Source: Gardnerella vaginalis ATCC 14018 = JCM 11026
GTDB lineage: Bacteria > Actinomycetota > Actinomycetes > Actinomycetales > Bifidobacteriaceae
Direction of reading: 5' to 3'
Length of the DNA: 64,000 nt
NCBI RefSeq assembly: GCF_001042655.1
Contig: NZ_AP012332.1
Location: forward strand, 124,001 to 188,000
This document shows, in pieces, positions 15,010-24,091 of the stretch. The notes beneath the pieces are model-generated. The model was not told the DNA's origin, did no database searches, and saw only the letters and a list, made by a program, of their open reading frames with translations. A program made the translations under genes and the position numbers. Positions within the stretch are counted from its first letter, which is position 1, and the number at the start of each line of letters is the position of its first letter.

Positions 15010-17001
15010 TCAAGCGCACTTGCGACTCAACACAACGAATGTACGCGGCGGCACATGAACCGCACACTGAGAGCCATTATCATCGCACAGCATAGAAACG
15101 CAGCTGCCAGAGTCGTGCCCCGTCCACTTAGCAAAATACTCAGTGGAATCCAACACGCAGCGCCACGGGTTCGCAGATTTAGCAGGCAAATCAATTGTTG
15201 CAGACGCATCATTCATAGGATTCACGCACACAATCAAATCGCTTCCAATCTGCTCCGCAAGAACAGCATCATCAGACGCAGTAAGCCTTGTGTGCTGAGC
15301 ATCATAAAACTCCGCATTCTTAGCACGAAGCGATATAAGCGCACTATACCACTCTACAAGAGGTTGGAATCGCTTAGTTCTAGACCAATCCAGCTGATTC
15401 ATAAGCGCACCGCGATTATAAGAATTATCGCAACCATGCTTAGTGCGACCAAACTCCTCGCCGCCAAGCATAAATGGCATTCCAGCAGAACACAAAATCA
15501 ATCCAGCACTGAGAATATTAGCGCTAAAAATGTCTGCAACGCTGTTTGGATCACTTGCGTCAAAATCGCAGCTAGACGCATTATCGCGCATAGAAATACA
15601 CAGCTTATCCCACAAAGTCAAATCGTCGTGAGCAGAAACATACTGCACAATTTGACCAACACTTTTACCAGCACAAGGCATACCACGCCAGCCATTAAAC
15701 GCGTTTCGCACAGGATCCGCCGTCCAAAACTCATTGCCATTTACATATCCGCGGTCATGATGATCCATAACATTGCCCTTAAGCGTATCGCGAGACTCAT
15801 CACTAAACCAGCCGATTCTAGAATCAAGGAAGCCGCGCCCATCTTTATCTCCCATAGGGCAATCATCGCCAACAGCTGCAGCATCCGCACCCCACGGTTC
15901 ACCATACATAAGAATATCTTTGCCGCCATCAAGCTTATCTAATTCGGCACGAATCATATTCAAAGTTTCCGCATCCGTTAAGCCCATAAGGTCAAACCTA
16001 AAACCATCCACATGGTAGCAGCGCGCCCAGTGCAAAATAGATTCAATCATAAAACGCCTAAACATAGGATGATCGGAAGCCATCTCGTTACCGCAGCCAG
16101 AACCATTAGCAAAAGACCCATCAGCCTTACGCCTGCAGAAATAGCCTGGAGCCACACTTTCAAACACATTCGACGCAGCCTCAAACATGTGGTTATAAAC
16201 AACATCCATAACTACGCGTATGCCATTTTTATGCAAAGCGCCAATCATCGCCTTGCACTCGCGTATTCTTGCCGTACCGTCGTATGGATTGCTAGAGTAA
16301 GCACCCTCCGGCACATTGTACGCATGTGGATCGTAGCCCCAATTGTAAAGCGAATCCACGCTCTCACCGTTTTTGCGAGCAGACGAAATCGCAACCTCAT
16401 CCACAGTAGCAAAATCGTAGATTGGCATTAGTTGAACGTGAGTTACACCAAGTTTTTTAAGATAGTCAATTCCAGTAGGGAAGTGCTCATCGCCACCTAA
16501 AGTCGTATGCGAATCTGTAAAAGCAAGATACTGACCCCTATGTTCTGGCTTAAAACCACCATTAGGATTGCTGCTAAAGTCCTCAACATGCGTTTCCCAA
16601 ACAACCGTCGCATGGCGCACAAACTCTGGCGATTTATCTTTGTGCCAGTCAGCTGGGCTAACGCGTTCCTCACTTACAACCATGCTGCGCTCGCCATTTA
16701 CGCCACTAGCAACACCCCAAGGGTCACTTGTACGATTCACTTTTCCATCAGCAAAAGTCACCAGAAAATCGTAATAAACGCCATCTAGCCTTTGCAATAT
16801 TGAAGTTCTCCATGCGCCGTCGCGCAATGGCTTTAAATTACGTGTTTTGAACGGCTCGCTGTTGTTTCCTGTTTCAAAAAGTCTTAGCGTTACGCATGAT
16901 GCGGTTGGTGCCCAAACTGTGAATGTTGTTGATTTTTCATTAAGCGAGCATCCAAGCTGACCCGAGTACACTGGCCATTGTGTTGAAGACGTGCACGTCA
17001 T
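15010..17001 (-). CDS. pulA: Type I pullulanase (GH13, CBM48-like N-terminal domain)
   Basis: 663 residues. Residues ~10-125 form a CBM48-like beta-sandwich (TTFTVWAPTASCVTLRLF). YNWGYDP at 219-225 is the type I pullulanase signature. GH13 regions follow: DVVYNH (266-271), DGFRFDLMG with the nucleophile Asp337, YGEPWG with the acid Glu368, and SAHDD (456-460). The enzyme hydrolyses alpha-1,6 branches of pullulan, glycogen-derived dextrins and amylopectin. No signal peptide is seen, so it acts inside the cell on imported branched oligosaccharides. It is the last gene of the malE-malF-malG cluster, about 105 bases after malG, with ribosome site AAGGA. A C-terminal beta domain (residues ~570-663) completes the protein. 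Confidence 0.93.
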   Translation of the reverse strand: MTCTSSTQWPVYSGQLGCSLNEKSTTFTVWAPTASCVTLRLFETGNNSEPFKTRNLKPLRDGAWRTSILQRLDGVYYDFLVTFADGKVNRTSDPWGVASGVNGERSMVVSEERVSPADWHKDKSPEFVRHATVVWETHVEDFSSNPNGGFKPEHRGQYLAFTDSHTTLGGDEHFPTGIDYLKKLGVTHVQLMPIYDFATVDEVAISSARKNGESVDSLYNWGYDPHAYNVPEGAYSSNPYDGTARIRECKAMIGALHKNGIRVVMDVVYNHMFEAASNVFESVAPGYFCRRKADGSFANGSGCGNEMASDHPMFRRFMIESILHWARCYHVDGFRFDLMGLTDAETLNMIRAELDKLDGGKDILMYGEPWGADAAAVGDDCPMGDKDGRGFLDSRIGWFSDESRDTLKGNVMDHHDRGYVNGNEFWTADPVRNAFNGWRGMPCAGKSVGQIVQYVSAHDDLTLWDKLCISMRDNASSCDFDASDPNSVADIFSANILSAGLILCSAGMPFMLGGEEFGRTKHGCDNSYNRGALMNQLDWSRTKRFQPLVEWYSALISLRAKNAEFYDAQHTRLTASDDAVLAEQIGSDLIVCVNPMNDASATIDLPAKSANPWRCVLDSTEYFAKWTGHDSGSCVSMLCDDNGSQCAVHVPPRTFVVLSRKCA

Positions 17002-17106
17002 GTAATATATCCTTCTTTTAATTATTCAGAAGAAAATGAAGGCCGAAACGCTTTAAAACGCTCGACCCCCATTTTCAATTAAACCCCACAATTGATGTAG
17101 AGGTTA

Positions 17107-18027
17107 CTATCCCTTAACAGAGCCAGACATCGACTCTTCATAGAATCGCTGCATGACAATAAACAGGATTGCAATCGGAATGGAAACGCACACAGCTCCA
17201 GCAGAGAATCGTGCGAACCAGTGATTGATGTATTCTCTCTGCAACATCTGGTACAAGCCCAAAGCCACAGTGTAATTATCTTGAGTACGGGCAATAGTCT
17301 TAACCAAAACGAAGTCAAGCCATGGACCCAAGAAGCTAACAATAGCTTGGAACACAATCATAGGCTTGCAGATTGGAAGAATAATCTTCCAGAATACTTG
17401 CCAAGTTGTGCATCCATCCAAATAAGCGGCTTCATCCAAAGACTTTGGAATCGTGTCCATATAGCCCTTCATAACGTAGAAGCCCATGCCGCTACCAGCA
17501 GAGTAAACGATTATAAGGGAAATAAGAACAACAGAACCATTCGTCAAGCCAAAAGCCTTCAAAATGAAGTAGATAGCGATAACTGCCATGATGCCTGGGA
17601 ACATACCAAGAATCAAAGCAATGTTCATAAATGTCTTACGACCGCGGAAACGCAAACGAGACATGCAGAACGCTACTACAAGCACGAAGAACAGAGAGAT
17701 AATGCACACGAAAATAGACACAATCAAGGTGTTTAAGAACATTCGTGGGAAGTCAAGAACTTCTCGCTCAGTAAACAGCTGAATGTAATTATTAAACGTG
17801 TACTTAGTTGGGAAGAACGTTGTCTGATATGGTGCAGTGTTCTGGTTAAAGCTTTCCAAGAACACCCAAACGATTGGCGCAAGCCAAATCACAGCCATAA
17901 CAATCAGGAACAGATGAGCTACAATGTCTCCGAATATGCGGCGTATACGCTGATCGCGCCAGAACGGGACACTACGTACACTATGCACAGTCTGTTCGCC
18001 TTGCATAAGATCCTTCTTATTACTCAC
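17107..18027 (-). CDS. malG: Maltose/maltodextrin ABC transporter permease MalG
   Basis: 306 residues with six membrane helices. The EAA loop reads EAAYLDGCTTWQVFWKIILPI, and the C-terminus QRFYEESMSGSVKG has the MalG-type tail that enters the ATPase. The start overlaps the malF stop by four bases. FYVMKGYMDTIPKSL just before the EAA loop is typical of maltodextrin permeases of firmicutes and bifidobacteria. It partners MalF and the binding protein encoded upstream. No ATPase gene accompanies the operon. Confidence 0.93.
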   Translation of the reverse strand: MSNKKDLMQGEQTVHSVRSVPFWRDQRIRRIFGDIVAHLFLIVMAVIWLAPIVWVFLESFNQNTAPYQTTFFPTKYTFNNYIQLFTEREVLDFPRMFLNTLIVSIFVCIISLFFVLVVAFCMSRLRFRGRKTFMNIALILGMFPGIMAVIAIYFILKAFGLTNGSVVLISLIIVYSAGSGMGFYVMKGYMDTIPKSLDEAAYLDGCTTWQVFWKIILPICKPMIVFQAIVSFLGPWLDFVLVKTIARTQDNYTVALGLYQMLQREYINHWFARFSAGAVCVSIPIAILFIVMQRFYEESMSGSVKG

Positions 18028-19427
18028 CGGAATCCCTCCTCATTCTTGTAGGAGCCAGAGTTGCGGTATGTTATCAAAGCAACAATCGCAAGCACAATGA
18101 ATGTCATAATGCCGATTACCGCGCCCATGCTGTAGTTATCTTTATCAACCGTAAGCTTGTACAGCCAGGTGATGAGCAAATCAGTCTTACCTGCAGAAGA
18201 ACCAATTGGTGTTGGTTCGCCGCCAGACAACAGGTAAATAACGTTGAAGTTATTAACGTTTCCAGTGAAGGTGGTGATCAGGTATGGAGTCATAACGAAG
18301 AAGATGTATGGCATAGTGACGTTCATGAAACGCTGCCACCAGCTTGCACCGTCAAGCTCTGCTGCTTCGTAAAGTTCAGCTGGAACGTTCTGCAAAATAC
18401 CAGTGATCTGCATGATGGTGTAAGGAATACCAACCCAAAGGTTGATGAGAATAACCGTAACCCTTGCCCAAGTAGCATCCTGGAAGAACGGTAGTGGAGA
18501 ATGAATCCAGCCAGAAGAGATGAGAAGACGGTTAATAGCGCCATCTCTTTGCAACATGCTGTGCATAACAAGCAAAGACACAAACTGTGGGACAGCAATG
18601 GTCAAAGAGAAGCAGATACGCCACAAGCTCTTAAGACGAGTGGTGCGCCTGTTAATAATCATTGCCATAAACATGCCGAAGAAGAAGTTCAAGAATGTAG
18701 CGAAGAAAGCCCAAACAAGGGTCCAAATCAAAACATCAAAGAAGATTCCAGCATTAATGGTTCCAGTTGTATTTCCAAGAATCTTAAAGAAGTTGTTTAA
18801 ACCAACCCAATGGAACAGCAATGTGTGGTCACGATCATAGTTTGTGAATGCCATCGAAATCATGAACACCAATGGCAAAACCGTGAACAAAACAATTCCA
18901 GCGGTTGGAAGAGTCATAAAACCAACGTGCGCATGGCGGTCGAGCAAAGACTCAACATCTTTAACAAAAGTAATAGGCTTTTCTCCGCGCGCTACAAAAG
19001 CCTGAGCTTTGTATGCGCTACGCAAAGACAAAGTAGCTAAATAAATTAAAACAACAATTGCTGCAATGCTCATAACGCCATACAGCAAAATTTCAACAGA
19101 ATTATCTCCAGCCACATAGTGCCAGAAGCCGTTAATCTTTACTCTACCCTGCTTCTTAGTACCAAGAGTACCGAATTTTGGTAGATATTCAGCGCCAGTT
19201 GTGGCCAAGAAGGCAAGAACTCCAGCCTCGCATAGAATGAATACGAGACCTTTCACGTACTGTTTGCGAACGAAGTTACCAAAACCGAAGATAATTATCG
19301 AAACCCAAGACAGTACGTCTGCGTGCTTTGCAGCCTCCTGTAATGAGTATTGCGAAGGGGCAATGTATTCATCGGCAGCAGGTGCCTTCTTACGCTTCCC
19401 TCGCTTGGTGGATGTCGTGCCAGTCAT
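18024..19427 (-). CDS. malF: Maltose/maltodextrin ABC transporter permease MalF
   Basis: 467 residues from the ATG at 19427, chosen because AAAGG lies six bases upstream; an in-frame codon at 19466 would add 13 residues without support. After a basic, Lys-rich N-terminus (TKRGKRKKAPAADEY) come two extra helices and a small extracytoplasmic segment. The six-helix permease core follows, with EAAELDGASWWQRFMNVTMPYI as the EAA loop. The late segment LLSGGEPTPIGSSAGKTDLLITWLYKLT fits the MalF signature. It is separated from malE by two strong hairpins and overlaps malG. Confidence 0.93.
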   Translation of the reverse strand: MTGTTSTKRGKRKKAPAADEYIAPSQYSLQEAAKHADVLSWVSIIIFGFGNFVRKQYVKGLVFILCEAGVLAFLATTGAEYLPKFGTLGTKKQGRVKINGFWHYVAGDNSVEILLYGVMSIAAIVVLIYLATLSLRSAYKAQAFVARGEKPITFVKDVESLLDRHAHVGFMTLPTAGIVLFTVLPLVFMISMAFTNYDRDHTLLFHWVGLNNFFKILGNTTGTINAGIFFDVLIWTLVWAFFATFLNFFFGMFMAMIINRRTTRLKSLWRICFSLTIAVPQFVSLLVMHSMLQRDGAINRLLISSGWIHSPLPFFQDATWARVTVILINLWVGIPYTIMQITGILQNVPAELYEAAELDGASWWQRFMNVTMPYIFFVMTPYLITTFTGNVNNFNVIYLLSGGEPTPIGSSAGKTDLLITWLYKLTVDKDNYSMGAVIGIMTFIVLAIVALITYRNSGSYKNEEGFR

Positions 19428-19468
19428 GACATGCCTTTCGTAAAATTGTGGGGTTTTTACAAGCAAAA

Positions 19469-19570
19469 GACGCCCCGCCCCGATTTTAAAATCCTTAGGG
19501 GAGCGGGGCGTCCTTGCCGTGTGTTTTCTAAATATTATTTTCTTTTAAAAGAATTTAATATTTAGAAAAC
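19469..19570 (-). promoter_or_regulatory. Tandem intercistronic hairpins between malE and malF
   Basis: Transcribed from right to left, the malE message first meets a 15-bp perfect stem (GTTTTCTAAATATTA at 19523-19537 with its complement at 19556-19570). It then meets a GC-rich stem (GACGCCCCGC at 19469-19478 with GCGGGGCGTC at 19503-19512, extended by CCC/GGG after a bulge) followed by CTTTTGCTT. These can stabilise the malE 3' end and partly terminate, giving more binding protein than permease. Confidence 0.75.
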
Positions 19571-19585
19571 AGTCGTAAGTAATAC

Positions 19586-20815
19586 TTACTTCTTAAGAGC
19601 TTCCTCAAAGCCCTTCTGGAAGTCTGCAATCTTTGCAGCGGCGTTGCCGTCGTTGACTTCCTTGTTTGCCAATGCAGTACCGAAGGTCTTCATTGGATCC
19701 CAGAAGGCACCCATTTCTGGAACGGTTGGCTGCAAGACAGAAGTCTTAGCAATGGTGTTCATCTGAGCCACAGCGGCTGGGTTGTCCTTAACGAGATCAG
19801 ACAAAGACTTAGCAACTGGGATATCGCCGTGAAGCTTGTACATCTGCTCCTGGGATTCCTTAGAACCGAGGAATGCAGCGAACTTAGCGGCCATCTCTGG
19901 AGCCTTGGAGTTAGGGTTGTAAGCAACAGCCTTAGAGCCAGCGAAGGACTTCATCTGATGTTCGCCATCTTCAGACTTGAACTTTGGAAGCTGAGCAGCA
20001 GCGTAGTTGTCGCCCAAAGCCTTCTTTACATCGCCAGCATCCCAAGAGCCAGAGAAGTAAGCGTCAACGGTGTGGTTCTTAATGCCAGCTAAGCCAGCGC
20101 CATCGCCATCCATTACGAAGTTCTTGTTCTGAATGAACTTTGCAACATACTTGGTGATTTCGGCAGCCTTATCACCAATCTTGATGCCAGCCTTGCCATC
20201 GTTGCTCTTCTGGCCGAAGAGGGTCATGTTGCCATCGAGGTAGAAGCCTGGAAGGTACCAAGCGTTGCTGATATCGAAAGCAACCTTGCCCTTTTCGAGC
20301 ATCTTATCGAGGGACTTAACGTCTTCGTCGGAGAACTTGGACTTATCGTAGTACATGAACCAAGTGTTGCCCATGTATGGAACGCCATAAAGCTTGCCAT
20401 CCTGAGCGGTTACAGACTGGATGATGGTATCATCGTTGTCTTCCTTAACCTGTTTGGCAGCGTCGTCGCTCAACTCGCCAATTGCGTTTGCCTTTACCAA
20501 GTCGCCGAGCTGATCGTTAGGGAACAGGTAAACGTCGGCAGCAGCCTTAGCGTCCTGCTTAACGGTCTTAGCAGCATCTGGTGGAGCAACAACAGCGTTC
20601 TTAAAAGTAACCTCTGGGTGATCCTTCTTGAAGGCTTTCTCCATAGCCTGAATCCAGCCGCCAGCCTTCTGATCTTCGGAAGAAGACCACACGGTGAGCT
20701 TTACTGGGTTTGCCTTGTTGCTGGAGCCAGCGTTGGTGCTAGAACCGCATGCAGCAAATCCAAACATTGTAGCGATTGCGAGGCCTGCGCCCAGCACTTT
20801 CTTCATATTCGTCAT
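19586..20815 (-). CDS. malE: Maltose/maltodextrin-binding lipoprotein MalE
   Basis: 409 residues. The lipoprotein signal MKKVLGAGLAIATMFGFAAC ends in a Cys for lipidation, followed by a Ser/Asn linker. The body has KLTVWSSSEDQKAGGWIQAMEKAF at the start, and DVYLFPNDQLGDLVKANAI with YGVPYMGNTWFMYYDKSKF in the hinge. This is the pattern of Gram-positive maltose-binding proteins. AGGAGG six bases ahead of the ATG at 20815 supports that start over the Met three codons later. It captures malto-oligosaccharides outside the membrane and passes them to MalF/MalG; the cytoplasmic pullulanase in the same operon fits branched dextrin uptake. A short perfect hairpin lies immediately upstream of the ribosome site. 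Confidence 0.93.
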   Translation of the reverse strand: MTNMKKVLGAGLAIATMFGFAACGSSTNAGSSNKANPVKLTVWSSSEDQKAGGWIQAMEKAFKKDHPEVTFKNAVVAPPDAAKTVKQDAKAAADVYLFPNDQLGDLVKANAIGELSDDAAKQVKEDNDDTIIQSVTAQDGKLYGVPYMGNTWFMYYDKSKFSDEDVKSLDKMLEKGKVAFDISNAWYLPGFYLDGNMTLFGQKSNDGKAGIKIGDKAAEITKYVAKFIQNKNFVMDGDGAGLAGIKNHTVDAYFSGSWDAGDVKKALGDNYAAAQLPKFKSEDGEHQMKSFAGSKAVAYNPNSKAPEMAAKFAAFLGSKESQEQMYKLHGDIPVAKSLSDLVKDNPAAVAQMNTIAKTSVLQPTVPEMGAFWDPMKTFGTALANKEVNDGNAAAKIADFQKGFEEALKK

Positions 20816-20831
20816 CCTTGACCTCCTATAT

Positions 20832-20848
20832 CATGCCAGCTTGGCATG
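20832..20848 (-). promoter_or_regulatory. Leader hairpin next to the malE ribosome site
   Basis: CATGCCA and TGGCATG, separated by three bases, form a 7-bp perfect dyad that ends a few bases before the malE AGGAGG. It could be an operator or an mRNA leader stem. A second dyad, TCCGTATATA with TATACACGGA, lies farther upstream around 20929-20962. Confidence 0.45.
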
Positions 20849-21141
20849 TTCTTTGGTGGCATAGTAACAGATTCCATGCGACGCAACATCGCATTTTGCT
20901 GCGTTGAGCAGTGTCGCATTTTTATTGAAATCCGTATATAAGCAATGTGTAGTATACACGGATATAAAAGTGTTAGCAAATCATGTCGCAAGTGATTAGA
21001 AAAATTGTTTGTAAAGTGACTTTTTAGCTTTAGAAAATCGTATTTTATTCTATAACTCAGTAAATTTAACGGAATTTTATTATTGACTGGTTGAATGTGA
21101 ATCGACGATTTTGAGCTCAGTCAAAGCGTAAAGTTTTCCTG

Positions 21142-21178
21142 ATTTTGTTGCTCAAAATGGCATGTTGAGCAACAAAAT
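21142..21178. repeat. 14-bp perfect inverted repeat in the malE/alpha-glucosidase divergent gap
   Basis: ATTTTGTTGCTCAA (21142-21155) and TTGAGCAACAAAAT (21165-21178) are exact complements with a 9-base loop. No T-run follows on either strand, so this is not an obvious terminator. In the same 20816-21297 gap, 21098-21128 carries a fragment of the dispersed hairpin repeat (AGCTCAGTCAAAGCG, as at 791-805), and AGATAAGTCAAG recurs at 21212-21256. No gene is seen in the gap. Confidence 0.6.
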
Positions 21179-21297
21179 GCGGAAAAGTGGATAGTAAAAT
21201 AAAATTAGACAAGATAAGTCAAGTCAAAATAAAAGAGATAAGATAAGTCAAGATAAAAGACAGGTCACGCCAACAAAACCAACAAAACGGGGGAAAT

Positions 21298-23004
21298 ATG
21301 CAAAACGAACATGCACAATGGCTGCGCGACGCCGTGTTCTACGAAATCTATCCACAAAGCTTCTACGATTCAAACGGCGACGGAATAGGCGATATTCCAG
21401 GCATAATCGAAAAGCTCGACTACGTAAAATCGCTTGGATGCAATGCGATCTGGCTAAATCCTTGCTACGATTCGCCATTTAAAGATGCGGGCTACGACGT
21501 GCGCGACTACAAAAAAGTGGCAGCGCGCTACGGCACAAACGAGGATTTGCAGCGTCTTTTTAGCGAAGCACACAATCGCGGAATGCACATTTTGCTAGAC
21601 CTTGTTCCAGGACACACAAGCGAAGAGCACGAGTGGTTTAAGCAAAGCTCGCGCGCGCAAGAAAACGAGTTTAGCAAGCGATATATATGGACCGACAGCG
21701 CGTTTAGCGGCTATTCCATGCCGTTTATTGGCGGCGAAAGCGAGCGAGATGCCACGTATATTCTGAACTTCTTCAAATGCCAGCCAGCGCTAAATTACGG
21801 TTTTGCGCAAAGGGATCGCGCGTGGCAATCCGCGCCAGATTCTGAGGAGGCGGCGCAAACTCGCGCTGCAATGGTTGATGTTATGCGATTCTGGCTTTCG
21901 CTTGGAGCAGACGGCTTCCGCGTAGACATGGCGGATTCGCTTGTAAAAAACGACGACAACAATGGCGAAGGAAGCCTTGGCAAAGACAACACGATTCACG
22001 CATGGCAAGAAATGCTGGGTGCTGTAAAGGCCGAGTATCCGCAGGCTGCGTTCGTTTCGGAGTGGGGCAGGCCGCGTCAGGCGCTGGCTGCTGGATTCGA
22101 CATGGACTTCTATTTGAATTGGCGCTGGGATGGGCAGCCAAACGGATATGCGCGCTTAGCTAGAGATGTGGATAATGCGCTAGACAGCAATCCTGAGCAC
22201 GACCACAGCTACTTTAATGCGCGTGGTGGCGGCAGCATTTGCCCATTTTTAGACGATTATTGCCCACAATACGAGGCTACTTGTAACGACGGCTACTTTA
22301 GCTTTATAACGTGCAATCACGATACGCCGCGTTTAGCTCCGCGTCTTGACGATCGTGAGCGTCGCGTGGCTTTCGGCATGATTCTTACAATGCCAGGCGT
22401 GCCGTTTGTGTATTATGGCGACGAAATCGGCATGAAATACCGCGATATTCCTACAAAAGAGGGAGGTTATGCGCGCACGGGTACGCGTACACCAATGCAA
22501 TGGGATGATTCCAAGAATTTTGGATTCTCCACGGCCGCAAAGTCGAAGTTGTATTTGCCTGTTGAAGCGCGCGCGGATGGAAGGACCTGCGCAAATTCTC
22601 GCAAACAAGCGGTAGAAAGTGGCGAAATTCCAACGGTTTTGGGGCAAGAGCAGGATGGTGATTCGCTGCTTAACTGGGTGCGCGCGCTGATTGCTTTGCG
22701 CCACGAGTGCGCGGCGCTGCACGCGGATGCCACTTGGCGAGTGTTGCATGCGCCTGTGGATGGTCGCAGCTTTGCATACGAGCGATGCGCGGCTGAGTCG
22801 AATGTGTCGGATGGCGAATCCTCTACAGATAGATGCATTGTGGTTATGAATCCTGGATTAAACGAGGAGACGATTGCGCTTAGCGCGCTTGCGGGGCTTA
22901 CGCCAGAGGCGATTTTGCAGCCGCGGCTTTCGGTTGGAGCGGTTGCTTGCGATTCTTCCGCGCTTAAACTAGGCGCGCAGTCCTTCGCCGTGTTTGCTTT
23001 ATAA
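21298..23004 (+). CDS. GH13 alpha-glucosidase (oligo-1,6-glucosidase type)
   Basis: 568 residues. The barrel opens with AVFYEIYPQSFYDSNGDGIGDIPGI, including the Ca-binding-loop pattern of exo-acting alpha-glucosidases. Catalytic regions are DGFRVDM (Asp210, nucleophile), FVSEWGRP (Glu255, acid/base) and TCNHDTPR (Asp342). Region I reads DLVPGHTSEEH, where most relatives have VxNH; the Asn is replaced by Gly. The enzyme releases glucose from the non-reducing ends of oligosaccharides in the cytoplasm. It is divergent from malE. A purine-rich GGGGGAAAT precedes the ATG. Linkage specificity cannot be decided, and sucrose- or trehalose-type activity is possible. A hairpin repeat starts 27 bases after the stop. 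Confidence 0.9.
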   Translation: MQNEHAQWLRDAVFYEIYPQSFYDSNGDGIGDIPGIIEKLDYVKSLGCNAIWLNPCYDSPFKDAGYDVRDYKKVAARYGTNEDLQRLFSEAHNRGMHILLDLVPGHTSEEHEWFKQSSRAQENEFSKRYIWTDSAFSGYSMPFIGGESERDATYILNFFKCQPALNYGFAQRDRAWQSAPDSEEAAQTRAAMVDVMRFWLSLGADGFRVDMADSLVKNDDNNGEGSLGKDNTIHAWQEMLGAVKAEYPQAAFVSEWGRPRQALAAGFDMDFYLNWRWDGQPNGYARLARDVDNALDSNPEHDHSYFNARGGGSICPFLDDYCPQYEATCNDGYFSFITCNHDTPRLAPRLDDRERRVAFGMILTMPGVPFVYYGDEIGMKYRDIPTKEGGYARTGTRTPMQWDDSKNFGFSTAAKSKLYLPVEARADGRTCANSRKQAVESGEIPTVLGQEQDGDSLLNWVRALIALRHECAALHADATWRVLHAPVDGRSFAYERCAAESNVSDGESSTDRCIVVMNPGLNEETIALSALAGLTPEAILQPRLSVGAVACDSSALKLGAQSFAVFAL

Positions 23005-23030
23005 CACGATTTTCCTATTTAGCGTTGTGT

Positions 23031-23180
23031 GAGGGCTGGGTGTTTCTACGTCCGCGCGGTCTAAGCGCGCGGACGTCTTCGCCGCATGTAAAGTCCACTG
23101 GACTTTACATTTAAGCGGCTCAGCGCTCCGAATTACCTTTTCGCGCTATGCTCTAAGCGAAAAGGTAGGTCGTCGCGCAC
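23031..23180. repeat. Modular hairpin repeat, one unit with a GAGGGCTGGGTG border
   Basis: The element begins with GAGGGCTGGGTGTTTCT (23031-23047). It continues with hairpin 1 (ACGTCCGCGCG/CGCGCGGACGT), then nested hairpin 2: outer GCCGC (23081-23085)/GCGGC (23115-23119), inner ATGTAAAGTCC/GGACTTTACAT. Hairpin 3 pairs ACCTTTTCGC with GCGAAAAGGT. Hairpin 1 shows a T-A to C-G double change relative to the copies at 534 and 60135. This accounts for most of the 23005-23317 gap. Confidence 0.85.
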
Positions 23181-23317
23181 TGCAGAGATTTAAGTTAGGG
23201 TTTGATACAATTGCAATGATTATGCAATGACGTTGTCAACGCTGTTGTCAATAACGTTGCAATGACGGCAAAAGCTTATACGCACTTAACGCAACGAGTG
23301 CTAGCAAGAGGTGAATT

Positions 23318-24091
23318 ATGGACGCGCTAAAACCAAAGATCCGCGCAGATAAGAACATAAAAATGGGTATTACGCTCAAAAAGTTCAAGCTGCTCGGCGC
23401 TGTAATGATGATGCTCAGTGCGTTCGGAACAACCGTGATTCCGCACCTTTTTGGCGGCCTTTCCAACTCCAACATGTGGAGCCTCACAGCTGCCGTAGTT
23501 TGCGAAGTTATAAGCTGGTCGGCTCTGCCGTGGTACGCGTGGCTACTCGTTCGCGGATATCAAAACACGCATAATCTCAACCTTTACACGCTCCGCCTTC
23601 TTGTGCTTGCGCTTATTTGCGAGGTTCCGTACGACTTTACAACCTTTGGCTGCGCTTTCGATATGCGCTCGCAAAACCCAGTGTTTGGGCTTGTTATTGC
23701 GCTTTTTGTGCTTTCGGGAATTGACATGGTTCGCGCGCGTTTTAAGGGTGCGCAAAAAGTGGCGTCAATCGCAGTGATTCTGATTGCAGGAATATTGTGG
23801 AATCTTTTCGGAAAAGTCGGCTTTAGGCAGAATATTTTTTGGGGCGGAGCTTTACTTTTAGGATTTGTTTTGATTTTTAGATTCCTAGAAAACCACGAGA
23901 TTCGCATGGAACTGATTGCTGGCGCTTTCGGAGCAATGTCTCTTTTGGCGCCAGGCGTTGGCGTGGCTGTGCTGCACTATCGCAGCCCGTATGGCGATGG
24001 ACCTAAGCAAACTAAGCAATTCCGCTGGCTTATGTATGCGTGGTATCCGCTTATGCTTGTAATCGCAAGCTTGTTCACGATTCTGCTTTAG
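23318..24091 (+). CDS. TraX-family multi-pass membrane protein
   Basis: 257 residues with about seven hydrophobic helices. KFKLLGAVMMMLSAFGTTVIP at residues ~20-42, LLVRGYQNTHNLNLYTLRLLVLALICEVPYDF at ~75-107 and NPVFGLVIALFVL correspond to the TraX/FimbE-acetylase-like family. F-plasmid TraX acetylates pilin; chromosomal relatives have no settled function but belong to membrane acyltransferase-like proteins. GAGGTGA lies before the ATG. The gene end overlaps the 3' end of the convergent LacI gene by 17 bases. There are no conjugation genes in the window, so a pilin role is unlikely; cell-envelope modification is an inference. Confidence 0.75.
   Translation: MDALKPKIRADKNIKMGITLKKFKLLGAVMMMLSAFGTTVIPHLFGGLSNSNMWSLTAAVVCEVISWSALPWYAWLLVRGYQNTHNLNLYTLRLLVLALICEVPYDFTTFGCAFDMRSQNPVFGLVIALFVLSGIDMVRARFKGAQKVASIAVILIAGILWNLFGKVGFRQNIFWGGALLLGFVLIFRFLENHEIRMELIAGAFGAMSLLAPGVGVAVLHYRSPYGDGPKQTKQFRWLMYAWYPLMLVIASLFTILL

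Noticed and set aside
14977-15942. 321-codon plus-strand open frame opposite the pullulanase gene
   Set aside because: The product is Ile/Arg/His-rich with no domain; it mirrors the codon use of pulA.
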